From Candidatus Omnitrophota bacterium (GTDB taxonomy: Bacteria; Omnitrophota; Gorgyraeia; Gygaellales; Profunditerraquicolaceae), in NCBI GenBank assembly GCA_028706895.1, contig JAQTVG010000069.1, positions 1-6,115 of the forward strand: a stretch of 6,115 nucleotides of DNA. Direction: 5' to 3'. The translations under genes were made by a program, and so were the position numbers. The notes beneath the pieces are model-generated. The model saw only the letters and a list, made by a program, of their open reading frames with translations. It was not told the DNA's origin and made no database searches. How positions within the stretch are numbered: the first letter of the stretch is position 1; every line of letters begins with the position of its first letter. Of this stretch, positions 1 to 6,115 are shown one piece after another.

Positions 1-2084
1 GTTGAACCGGCAGATGCAAACCCAGTTATAATTTTTTCCGCTATATGTACAGGCACCTCAGCGTAAAATGAGGGCTCCATTGTATAGGATGCTCGCCCTT
101 GTGTCAAGGAGCGTGATACTGTAGCATAATTAAATATTTCTGCCAAGGGAACATGATTCCTGATTACGCGCACATTCGCGCGCACCGTAAGAGAACTTAT
201 CTTTGCCCGTCGGGAATTTAAGTCTCCGATAATCTGGCCCATATATTCCTCAGGCACTACAATTTCCATGTCCATAATCGGCTCTAATAAAATGGAATGG
301 GCTTTTTTAAGGCCGTCATTAAATGCGATTGCTGCTGCCATTTGAAAAGCCATTTCCGAGGAATCAACTTCATGAAATGAACCGTCTACCAATAAAACCT
401 TTACATCTGTAACGGGATAACCTGCTAACACGCCGCTTTTTGCTGCGCCCAATACGCCTTGCTTTACCGAGGGTATAAACTCGCGCGGAATCGCGCCGCT
501 TTTTATTTTATCTTCAAATGTAACTCCGGTGCCCGGGGCCTCCTGAGGAGACATCTCTAATACGACATGGCCGTATTGGCCATGGCCACCTGATTGCTGA
601 ATGAACTTCCCTGCGGAAATAACTTTTTTGGTAATGGTTTCTCTATAGGCAACCTGAGGCATACCTACTTGCGCCTCTACGTTAAATTCCCGCATTATTC
701 TATCTATTATTATCTCCAAGTGCAATTGGCCCATACCGGCGATAATAGTCTGGCCGGTTTCCTGATTATAATTTACGCGGAATGAAGGATCTTCGTCCGC
801 TAATTTATGCAGAGCCGAGCCCATCTTCTCCTGGTCCTGTTTGGTTTTTGGTTCAATTGCCTGCTGTATTACCGGCTCAGGGAACCGCATTGCTTCTATT
901 AATATAGGATTTTCTTCAATGCATAATGTATCGCCTGTTTTAGTATCCTTTAACCCTACTGCGGCGGCAATATCTCCGGTAGAGACGCTGTCAATAATCT
1001 CCTGCCGATTAGCATGCATCTTAAGCAGCTTTGTTACGCGCTCCCTGATTCTGCGTGAAGCATTATAAACATAAGAGCCTGCGTTAAAGGTCCCGGAATA
1101 TATCCTGATATAACTAATCTTACCGACATAGGGATCAACAACTACTTTAAAGCATAGAGCGCAGAACGGCGCATCATCAGAAGTCGTTATCTCTTCATGT
1201 TCCCCTGTTTCAGGATTTGTGCCTTTTATCGGAGGCACATCAAGAGGCGAAGGAAGATAGGCGCAAACAGCGTCAAGAAGCATCTGTATGCCCCTGTTAC
1301 GCAACGAAGAACCGCACAAAACAGGGACAAATTTATTCTGTATAACCGACCTTCTTATCGCTGCTTTTATTTGATCGTTAGATAATGCTTTGCCGTGCAC
1401 AAAACTCTCCATGGCCTCATCATCTACCTCGGAAATTTTCTCTACCATTAAATTGCGGTATTTCTCAACATTAGCGGCAAGCTCCGCGGGCACTTCTAAA
1501 ACTTCAATCTCCTTGCCTAGATCATCTTTGTAAGAAAGAAGCTTCTTTTCTATCAAATCAACCACGCCCTTAATATTGTCCCCTTGCATATAAGGCAGCT
1601 GGATTGCTGCTGCATTTGCGCCTAATTTTTTATGCATCTGCTCAATAGTTCCGATAAAATCAGCCCCTACCCTGTCTAATTTATTAACAAACGCGATTCT
1701 AGGGACATTATAACGGTCCGCCTGGCGCCATACTGTTTCTGATTGCGGCTCAACTCCTCCCACCCCGCAAAAAACAACTACCGCTCCGTCTAAAACCTTT
1801 AAAGACCTCTCTACTTCTACGGTAAAATCTACGTGGCCCGGGGTATCAATAATATTAATCCGGTTATCTCCCCAGCTGCAGGTAGTACAGGCAGAAGTTA
1901 TAGTAATGCCTCGCTCCTGTTCCTGCACCATCCAATCCATAGTCGCGGTGCCCTCATCTACCGTACCGATCTTGTAAGACTTACCTGTATAAAAAAGTAT
2001 GCGTTCGGTAGTCGTGGTCTTACCGGCATCGATATGCGCAATTACTCCTATATTTCTTAATTTATCTAAAGGAAAATTTCTCAT
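1..2084 (-). CDS. fusA: Elongation factor G, 3' end cut by window edge
   Basis: Translational GTPase that drives tRNA-mRNA translocation on the ribosome and, with ribosome recycling factor, subunit splitting. The ATG at 2084-2082 begins MRNFPLDKLRNIG; 694 codons run without a stop to the left edge. GTPase motifs: P-loop AHIDAGKT (16-23), switch I RGITI with Thr61, switch II DTPGH (80-84), NKLD (134-137; usually NKMD) and a G5 region CGSS (257-260; usually GSA). Domain II spans about 290-380 (DPYVGKISYIRIYSG); domain III about 395-470 (GMGQLHLEI at 450-458, where GMGELHLDI is usual). Domain IV has SGGHGQYGHV (498-507) and the decoding-site tip DGSFHEVDSSE (567-577, His571 equivalent to E. coli His583). 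Domain V is about 600-675 with GRASYTME. EF-G is normally about 690-705 residues, so only the last few codons should be missing. Position after rpsG and full motifs favour canonical EF-G over an EF-G2 paralogue. Confidence 0.98.
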   Translation of the reverse strand, partial: MRNFPLDKLRNIGVIAHIDAGKTTTTERILFYTGKSYKIGTVDEGTATMDWMVQEQERGITITSACTTCSWGDNRINIIDTPGHVDFTVEVERSLKVLDGAVVVFCGVGGVEPQSETVWRQADRYNVPRIAFVNKLDRVGADFIGTIEQMHKKLGANAAAIQLPYMQGDNIKGVVDLIEKKLLSYKDDLGKEIEVLEVPAELAANVEKYRNLMVEKISEVDDEAMESFVHGKALSNDQIKAAIRRSVIQNKFVPVLCGSSLRNRGIQMLLDAVCAYLPSPLDVPPIKGTNPETGEHEEITTSDDAPFCALCFKVVVDPYVGKISYIRIYSGTFNAGSYVYNASRRIRERVTKLLKMHANRQEIIDSVSTGDIAAAVGLKDTKTGDTLCIEENPILIEAMRFPEPVIQQAIEPKTKQDQEKMGSALHKLADEDPSFRVNYNQETGQTIIAGMGQLHLEIIIDRIMREFNVEAQVGMPQVAYRETITKKVISAGKFIQQSGGHGQYGHVVLEMSPQEAPGTGVTFEDKIKSGAIPREFIPSVKQGVLGAAKSGVLAGYPVTDVKVLLVDGSFHEVDSSEMAFQMAAAIAFNDGLKKAHSILLEPIMDMEIVVPEEYMGQIIGDLNSRRAKISSLTVRANVRVIRNHVPLAEIFNYATVSRSLTQGRASYTMEPSFYAEVPVHIAEKIITGFASAGS
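79..107 (-). promoter_or_regulatory. Candidate sigma70-type promoter near the 3' end of fusA
   Basis: On the minus strand, TTGACA (107-102) is a perfect -35 hexamer. It is followed after 17 nt by TACAAT (84-79), a 5-of-6 match to TATAAT; no extended -10 TG is present. It would fire out of fusA into the gene beyond the left edge, often tuf in str operons. E. coli is known to carry internal tufA promoters inside fusA, which makes the position plausible. However, the same bases encode the conserved SLTQGRASYTM, which forces much of the sequence, so this may be coincidence. Confidence 0.3.
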
Positions 2085-2088
2085 TATA

Positions 2089-2559
2089 TTACCATCTAAA
2101 GTGGGCAAAGGCCTTGTTTGCCTCAGCCATCTTGTGAGTATCGTCTCTCTTTTTTATTGCTCCACCTTCGCCTTTATAAGCAGCTATGATTTCTTCGGCG
2201 AGCTTGTCTTTCATTGATTTGCCTTTTTTTGATTTAGCAAAATCCCTTATCCAGCGAAGCGCGATAGATGTACCGCGCTCCTGCTTTACCTCAATAGGCA
2301 CCTGATAAGTTGCGCCGCCTACACGACGGGGCTTGACTTCCAGGCGGGGCCTGGCATTATCAATTGCTTTATTAAAAACCTTTAGTACATCAGGCTCATT
2401 GAGCTGCTGCTTTACTATATCAAAAGCGCCGTAAATCATTTTTTCAGCAACCGCCTTTTTACCCTGAAGCGTAACCATATTGATGAATTTGGCTATAATC
2501 TTGCTGTTAAATTTCGGGTCCGGTAAAACTTCTCTTTCCTGTGCTTTTCTTCTTCTCAT
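2089..2559 (-). CDS. rpsG: 30S ribosomal protein S7
   Basis: S7, 156 residues, the common bacterial length (E. coli K-12 has a longer tail). It is a primary binder of the 3' major domain of 16S rRNA; it nucleates assembly of the 30S head and lies near the E site. The start MRRRKAQERE and DPKFNS (14-19) match the family. Further diagnostic blocks are KFINMVTLQGKKAVAEKMIY (24-43), ARPRLEVKPRRVGGATYQVP (69-88), the SIALRWI helix (98-104) and the closing HKMAEANKAFAHFRW. ATG 2559-2557 overlaps the rpsL TAA by one base and is preceded by a good Shine-Dalgarno. The stop TAA (2091-2089) is 4 nt from the fusA ATG. In E. coli S7 represses its own cistron through a roughly 100-nt rpsL-rpsG intercistronic RNA; no such spacer exists here. 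Confidence 0.99.
   Translation of the reverse strand: MRRRKAQEREVLPDPKFNSKIIAKFINMVTLQGKKAVAEKMIYGAFDIVKQQLNEPDVLKVFNKAIDNARPRLEVKPRRVGGATYQVPIEVKQERGTSIALRWIRDFAKSKKGKSMKDKLAEEIIAAYKGEGGAIKKRDDTHKMAEANKAFAHFRW
2092..2096 (-). promoter_or_regulatory. Weak ribosome binding site of fusA
   Basis: GATGG (4 of 5 matches to GGAGG) sits 7 nt before the fusA ATG, inside the last two codons of rpsG (Arg-Trp). The S7 C-terminal FRW is conserved, so the match is partly imposed by coding. With only 4 nt between stop and start, coupling to rpsG probably adds to initiation (inference). Confidence 0.4.
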
Positions 2560-2930
2560 TATTTAGGCCTCTTAGCTCCGTATTTAGAACGGGATTTTCT
2601 GCGCGCGTTAACCCCGGACGCATCAAGCGTTCCTCTTACAATATGGTATCTTACTCCTGGTAAATCTTTTACGCGCCCGCCCCTGACCAGGACAATGGAA
2701 TGTTCCTGTAAATTATGCCCTTCGCCGGGTATATAAGAAGTTACTTCTATGCCTGTGGTTAACCTCACCCTGGCAATTTTCCGAAGAGCAGAATTAGGCT
2801 TTTTAGGTGTCATGGTACGGACCTGAAGGCAAACTCCTCTTCTCTGGGGGCAGCCTTTCAAAGCCGGTGATTTTGTCTTTTTCTTTTTTAAAATCCTTCC
2901 CTGTCTGATTAATTGTGTGATAGTCGGCAT
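2559..2930 (-). CDS. rpsL: 30S ribosomal protein S12
   Basis: S12, 123 residues, the usual length. It sits at the 30S decoding centre and contributes to tRNA selection accuracy. The start MPTITQLIR matches the family N-terminus, which fixes ATG at 2930. Diagnostic blocks are CPQRRGVC (27-34), TPKKPNSALRK (41-51), EVTSYIPGEGHNLQEHS (62-78), RGGRVKDLPGVRYH (83-96) and the C-terminal SKYGAKRPK. Lys43 and Lys88 (Met counted as 1), where substitutions give streptomycin resistance in other bacteria, are the wild-type lysines, as are Pro42 and Pro91, so the sequence predicts a drug-sensitive form of S12. Asp89, methylthiolated by RimO in E. coli, is present. The gene begins 3 nt after the rpoC stop, and its TAA shares one base with the rpsG ATG. 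No strong Shine-Dalgarno lies ahead of it; the best is AGAAAG (2946-2941), inside the rpoC end. Translation probably depends on coupling to rpoC (inference). Confidence 0.99.
   Translation of the reverse strand: MPTITQLIRQGRILKKKKTKSPALKGCPQRRGVCLQVRTMTPKKPNSALRKIARVRLTTGIEVTSYIPGEGHNLQEHSIVLVRGGRVKDLPGVRYHIVRGTLDASGVNARRKSRSKYGAKRPK
2568..2573 (-). promoter_or_regulatory. Ribosome binding site of rpsG
   Basis: AAGAGG lies in the last codons of rpsL, 8 nt before the rpsG ATG (2559). It is the clearest Shine-Dalgarno of the three junctions and supports this start. Because the rpsL stop and rpsG start share a base (TAATG), terminating ribosomes could also reinitiate here. Confidence 0.75.
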
Positions 2931-2933
2931 ATA

Positions 2934-5900
2934 TTAGCTGCTTTCTGTAGCGGCGGCTTTTTCTCCCTCGCCGCATGTTTTAGAAACCTCTATATTACGG
3001 TGAGAATGAAAACCCGTGCCTACAGGGACAAGATGCCCCACGATTACATTCTCTTTTAAACCAAATAAATCATCAACCTTGCCTGCAGTCGCGGCCTCCG
3101 TAAGGACGCGCGTTGTCTCCTGGAAGCTCGCCGCAGAAAGGAAACTTTCTGTGGTTAAAGCGGCCTTAGTTATACCCAACAAGAGAGGAGTTGCTACCGC
3201 AGGCTTCTGGCCTTTCTTTATTACGCGGGTATTCTCCTTCTGGAATTTCCACTTGTCCACCTGTTGAGTAGCTAAGAATTCCGTGTCTCCCGGGTCTTCA
3301 ACCCTTACCTTCTTAAGCATCTGCCTGATAATCAACTCAATGTGTTTATCATTTATATGCACGCCCTGGAGCCTGTAAACTTCCTGGACTTCATTTACCA
3401 GGTATTCCTGCAAGACTTTGTCGCCGCACACCCTTAATATATCCTGTAAAACGACCGGCCCGTCGGTTAATTGCTGGCCTGCCATGACTTTATCGCCTTT
3501 ATAAACATTAGGATGCTTGCCGTGAGGAATTACATATTCCCTCTGCATACCGGTAGCTGATTTAACAACGATTACGCGCTGGCCCTTTTTAGCTTCTCCG
3601 AATTCCACAAACCCGTCTATTTCGCTTATGATTGCCGGATCCTTGGGGCGCCTGGCTTCAAATAATTCTGCAACGCGAGGAAGGCCGCCTGTGATATCCC
3701 TTGTTTTCACAATTAACCGCGGTATCTTTGCCAAGAGGTCGCCTGCAGCTATCTTCTGTCCGTCGTTAACTAAAATATGGGCTCCCGCGGGAATAGGGTA
3801 TATACCCATTATTTCTTTCTTCTCGTCTAAAATAACGATTTGCGGATGATATTCCTGTTTGTGTTCTACGACCACGCGCTCGCTTAATTTTGTAACGGGG
3901 TTCAATTCCTCCCTGACTGTGACATCTTCGCGTAAATCCTCGTATTTTACAATACCTGATACTTCTGTAAGGATAGGCTGGGTGTATGGATCCCAACGGA
4001 TAAAAGAAACATCCTTGGTTATTTCATTATCCTCCGCGATACTGATAAATGCGCCTTGCGGCACAGCATAGCGTTCAAGTTCCCTGCCTTGCTTATCGTT
4101 TACGCTTATTGAACCGTTTCTATTCAAGACAATAAATTCTTTTTGTTTCGGCACAACCCTTAAATTATGGTATTTTACGATACCTTTATTCTTTGATTTT
4201 ATAAATGACTGCGCGACAATCCTGGACGCGGTACCTCCGATGTGGAATGTCCTCATGGTCAGCTGAGTGCCCGGCTCGCCTATACTCTGCGCGGCAATTA
4301 CCCCTACGGCTTCTCCCGGCTCAATCAATCTTCCTGTAGCAAGGTTCCTTCCATAACACTTGACACAAACACCCCTGCCGGCTTCGCATGTAAGAACGCT
4401 GCGGATGCGTATTTTTTCAATACCCAGCTTTTCAATCATCTCTGCTTTTTCGTCGGTAATTTCACTGCCTGCTTCCACGATAACCGCGTCGGTAATAATA
4501 TCTACCACGTTATCAAGCGCTACCCTGCCTGCAATACGGTCTCTTAAGCTCACAACTTCCTCATCGCCTTCAATGATTGCCGATACGGTAATGCCGTTTA
4601 ATGTTCCGCAATCATGGTCGGTGACAATAACTTCCTGGGCAACATCTACTAACCTGCGGGTCAAATACCCTGCGTCTGCTGTCTTAAGAGCGGTATCGGC
4701 AAGGCCCTTGCGCGCACCATGCGTAGAAATAAAATATTCCAACACCGTCAACCCCTCTTTAAAATTAGCGGTAATGGGGCTTTCAATAATTTCACCCGAA
4801 GGCTTGGCCATAAGGCCGCGCATGCCTGCCAACTGCCTTACCTGCAATCTTGAACCTCTGGCACCCGAATCAGCCATCATAAATATAGGGTTAAAAGGCT
4901 CCATCTCTTTAAAAAGATGCTCGGCGATTTTATCGGTAGTATGGGTCCAGATGTCGATAACTTTATTGTATCTTTCTTTATCGGTGATAATACCTTTATG
5001 ATACTGCTCTTCAATCTTGCTGACTTCGTTTTTGGCCTCTTTTAAAACTTCTTCTTTCGCCTTAGGGATTTTAAGGTCATCTATACCTATAGAAATACCG
5101 CCGCGAGTGGCATATTCAAAACCCAGTTTTTTAATATCGTCCAGAAGCTGAATAGTCCTTGTATGCCCAAAACGCTTGTAGCATTCAGCCACGATATTGC
5201 CTACCTTGCCTTTATTTAATTCCATATTTACAAAACCAAATCCTTCAGGCAGTATCTGATTGAATATTACCCTGCCGACAGTCGTAGGAACAAGCTGCCT
5301 TCCGGGAACGACCTTTTTATCTTCTAAGCTAAATACCCCGTCTATCCTCACCTTTATCCTGGCATGCAGCTCAAGCTCTCCATCTTCATAAGCAATAATA
5401 GCTTCTTCAGGGCAGGAGAATATTTTATTTTCCCCTTTTGCCTGGGGTTTCTCCTTAGAAATATATGAAGCGCCTAAAATAGTATCCTGGGTAGGGGTTA
5501 CTATAGGCCTGCCGTCTGCAGGAGAGAATACATTATTTATAGATAACATGAGTATTTTTGCTTCAATTTGGGATTCCAATGAAAGGGGAACATGCACCGC
5601 CATCTGGTCGCCGTCAAAGTCGGCGTTAAAAGCAGTACAAACTAAAGGATGGATTTTTATGGACTTGCCTTCAATCAAAACAGGCTGAAACGCCTGGATA
5701 CTTAAGCGGTGCAACGTAGGAGCGCGGTTTAAAAGTACGGGATGGTCTTTAATGACTTCGTCAAGTATATCCCATACCTCGATCTTTCCATGCTCAACCA
5801 TTCTGCGCGCGCCCTTGATTGTATGAACAAACTCTTTTTCTCTTAATTTTTTAATAATAAACGGCTCAAATAATTCCAACGCCATTTGTTTTGGCAAGCC

Positions 5901-6115
5901 GCATTCATGCAGCTTAAGGTCCGGCCCGACTACGATTACGGAACGGCCCGAATAATCCACGCGCTTACCTAACAGATTCTGCCTAAACCTGCCTTGTTTG
6001 CCCTTGAGCATATCTGCCAGGGATTTTAACGGCCGGTTATTAGCGCCCATTACAGGCCTGCCGTGCCTGCCATTATCCAAAAGCGCATCCACTGCTTCCT
6101 GGAGCATGCGTTTCT
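2934..6115 (-). CDS. rpoC: DNA-directed RNA polymerase subunit beta' (RpoC), 5'-truncated by window edge
   Basis: Largest catalytic subunit of bacterial RNA polymerase; with beta it forms the active-site cleft. The frame is open from the right edge and ends at TAA (2936-2934). The true start lies outside; the first in-window Met (6107) is internal, matching about residue 298 of E. coli RpoC. Counting from that Met: switch-2 region KRVDYSGRS (48-56); Mg-binding NADFDGD with its three Asp (161-167, bases 5627-5607); SGARGS (414-419); bridge helix around GARKGLADTALKT (464-476); second zinc site Cys500, 574, 581 and 584; trigger loop with Met618 and His622; an SI3-type insertion (about 629-800); second trigger helix DITGGLPRVAELFEARRP (804-821); C-terminal clamp motif LLGITKAALTTESFLSAASF (976-995). 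All catalytic and zinc residues that should be present are present. The tail after the last conserved block is short and ends at Ser1057. The whole protein is estimated at about 1,350 residues. It is followed after 3 nt by rpsL. Identification is certain; only the N-terminus (zinc site 1, lid, rudder start) is missing. Confidence 0.99.
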   Translation of the reverse strand, partial: KRMLQEAVDALLDNGRHGRPVMGANNRPLKSLADMLKGKQGRFRQNLLGKRVDYSGRSVIVVGPDLKLHECGLPKQMALELFEPFIIKKLREKEFVHTIKGARRMVEHGKIEVWDILDEVIKDHPVLLNRAPTLHRLSIQAFQPVLIEGKSIKIHPLVCTAFNADFDGDQMAVHVPLSLESQIEAKILMLSINNVFSPADGRPIVTPTQDTILGASYISKEKPQAKGENKIFSCPEEAIIAYEDGELELHARIKVRIDGVFSLEDKKVVPGRQLVPTTVGRVIFNQILPEGFGFVNMELNKGKVGNIVAECYKRFGHTRTIQLLDDIKKLGFEYATRGGISIGIDDLKIPKAKEEVLKEAKNEVSKIEEQYHKGIITDKERYNKVIDIWTHTTDKIAEHLFKEMEPFNPIFMMADSGARGSRLQVRQLAGMRGLMAKPSGEIIESPITANFKEGLTVLEYFISTHGARKGLADTALKTADAGYLTRRLVDVAQEVIVTDHDCGTLNGITVSAIIEGDEEVVSLRDRIAGRVALDNVVDIITDAVIVEAGSEITDEKAEMIEKLGIEKIRIRSVLTCEAGRGVCVKCYGRNLATGRLIEPGEAVGVIAAQSIGEPGTQLTMRTFHIGGTASRIVAQSFIKSKNKGIVKYHNLRVVPKQKEFIVLNRNGSISVNDKQGRELERYAVPQGAFISIAEDNEITKDVSFIRWDPYTQPILTEVSGIVKYEDLREDVTVREELNPVTKLSERVVVEHKQEYHPQIVILDEKKEIMGIYPIPAGAHILVNDGQKIAAGDLLAKIPRLIVKTRDITGGLPRVAELFEARRPKDPAIISEIDGFVEFGEAKKGQRVIVVKSATGMQREYVIPHGKHPNVYKGDKVMAGQQLTDGPVVLQDILRVCGDKVLQEYLVNEVQEVYRLQGVHINDKHIELIIRQMLKKVRVEDPGDTEFLATQQVDKWKFQKENTRVIKKGQKPAVATPLLLGITKAALTTESFLSAASFQETTRVLTEAATAGKVDDLFGLKENVIVGHLVPVGTGFHSHRNIEVSKTCGEGEKAAATESS
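3708..4223 (-). other. SI3-type insertion within the RpoC trigger loop
   Basis: This part of rpoC encodes about 172 residues between the first trigger helix (ending HIGGTAS) and the second (beginning TRDITGG). It aligns by eye with E. coli SI3 (about residues 943-1130), sharing SKNKGIVKYHNLRVV-like, WDPYTQPILTEVSG and IAAGDLLAKIPR segments typical of its sandwich-barrel hybrid motifs. Known biology: SI3 moves as the trigger loop folds and affects pausing and cleavage-factor response in E. coli; it is absent from Firmicutes, Actinobacteria and Thermus. Here it seems slightly shorter than in E. coli (about 172 against 188 residues). Boundaries are approximate, set by an offset of 314 residues from E. 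coli numbering. Confidence 0.85.

Noticed and set aside
577..588. Perfect 12-base palindrome TGGCCATGGCCA with a nearby CATGGCC copy
   Set aside because: It encodes part of the conserved Gly-Gly-His-Gly-Gln-Tyr-Gly-His motif of EF-G domain IV; repeated Gly-His codons account for it. There is no U-tract or operator context.
594..2217. Several short plus-strand open frames opposite fusA and rpsG
   Set aside because: All are 62-75 codons, antisense to clearly conserved coding sequence, and without family resemblance or plausible gene context.
2931..2933. Terminator or promoter between rpoC and rpsL
   Set aside because: Only 3 bases separate the genes, and by eye I found no well-spaced -35/-10 pair in the last ~120 bases of rpoC and no hairpin with a U-run.
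3766..3996. A 76-codon minus-strand frame inside rpoC
   Set aside because: It is out of frame within the SI3 region of rpoC; the rpoC frame explains every base and the alternative product has no recognisable features.
4360..5001. A 213-codon plus-strand open frame opposite rpoC
   Set aside because: It lies wholly antisense to the bridge-helix and zinc-site region of rpoC. Its translation is low-complexity Ser/Ile/Leu/Pro-rich with no recognisable domain, as expected from the reverse of a conserved coding sequence.
5607..5627. Possibility that the right-hand open frame starts at the Met codon at 6107
   Set aside because: The codons before that Met (Lys-Arg) continue the known RpoC sequence, and the Mg-binding motif here sits about 297 residues too early for a full-length protein, so the frame is a truncated rpoC and not a short gene.

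Overview
This window is a conserved bacterial core locus read entirely on the minus strand. In transcription order it holds the 3' three quarters of rpoC (RNA polymerase beta'), complete rpsL (ribosomal protein S12), complete rpsG (S7) and nearly all of fusA (elongation factor G). rpoC enters from the right edge already open, and fusA leaves at the left edge within a few codons of its expected end. I found no RNA gene, mobile element, CRISPR array, repeat family, terminator or non-coding stretch. Coding density is essentially 100 %: the three junctions are 3 nt, a 1-nt overlap and 4 nt.

Layout: bases 6115-2934 are rpoC, with all active-site elements expected downstream of the missing N-terminal ~297 residues (E. 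coli scale). Bases 2930-2559 are rpsL, 2559-2089 rpsG and 2084-1 fusA. All four frames are clean. I translated fusA by hand from its ATG to the window edge and found 694 sense codons with no stop or frameshift.

Function: the genes join transcription (RpoC) to translation (S12 and S7 of the 30S subunit, and the translocase EF-G). In E. coli the rpoBC and str (rpsL-rpsG-fusA-tufA) clusters are separate operons. Here they abut with no room between them, so a single transcript with coupled translation is likely.

Organism: a bacterium with Gram-negative-type RNA polymerase, because beta' carries a two-domain insertion (SI3) in the trigger loop that Firmicutes, Actinobacteria and Thermus lack. Base composition looks moderate (roughly mid-40s % GC by eye, not counted). 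Fused rpoC-rpsL-rpsG-fusA order with SI3 would fit an uncultivated PVC-like or Omnitrophota-like lineage, but that is a weak inference and the window does not fix a phylum.

I see no previously undescribed system. The points worth a second look are modest: the fused operon, loss of the E. coli-type S7 regulatory intercistronic region, a promoter-like sequence near the 3' end of fusA that faces the next gene, and a few unusual residues at conserved EF-G positions.
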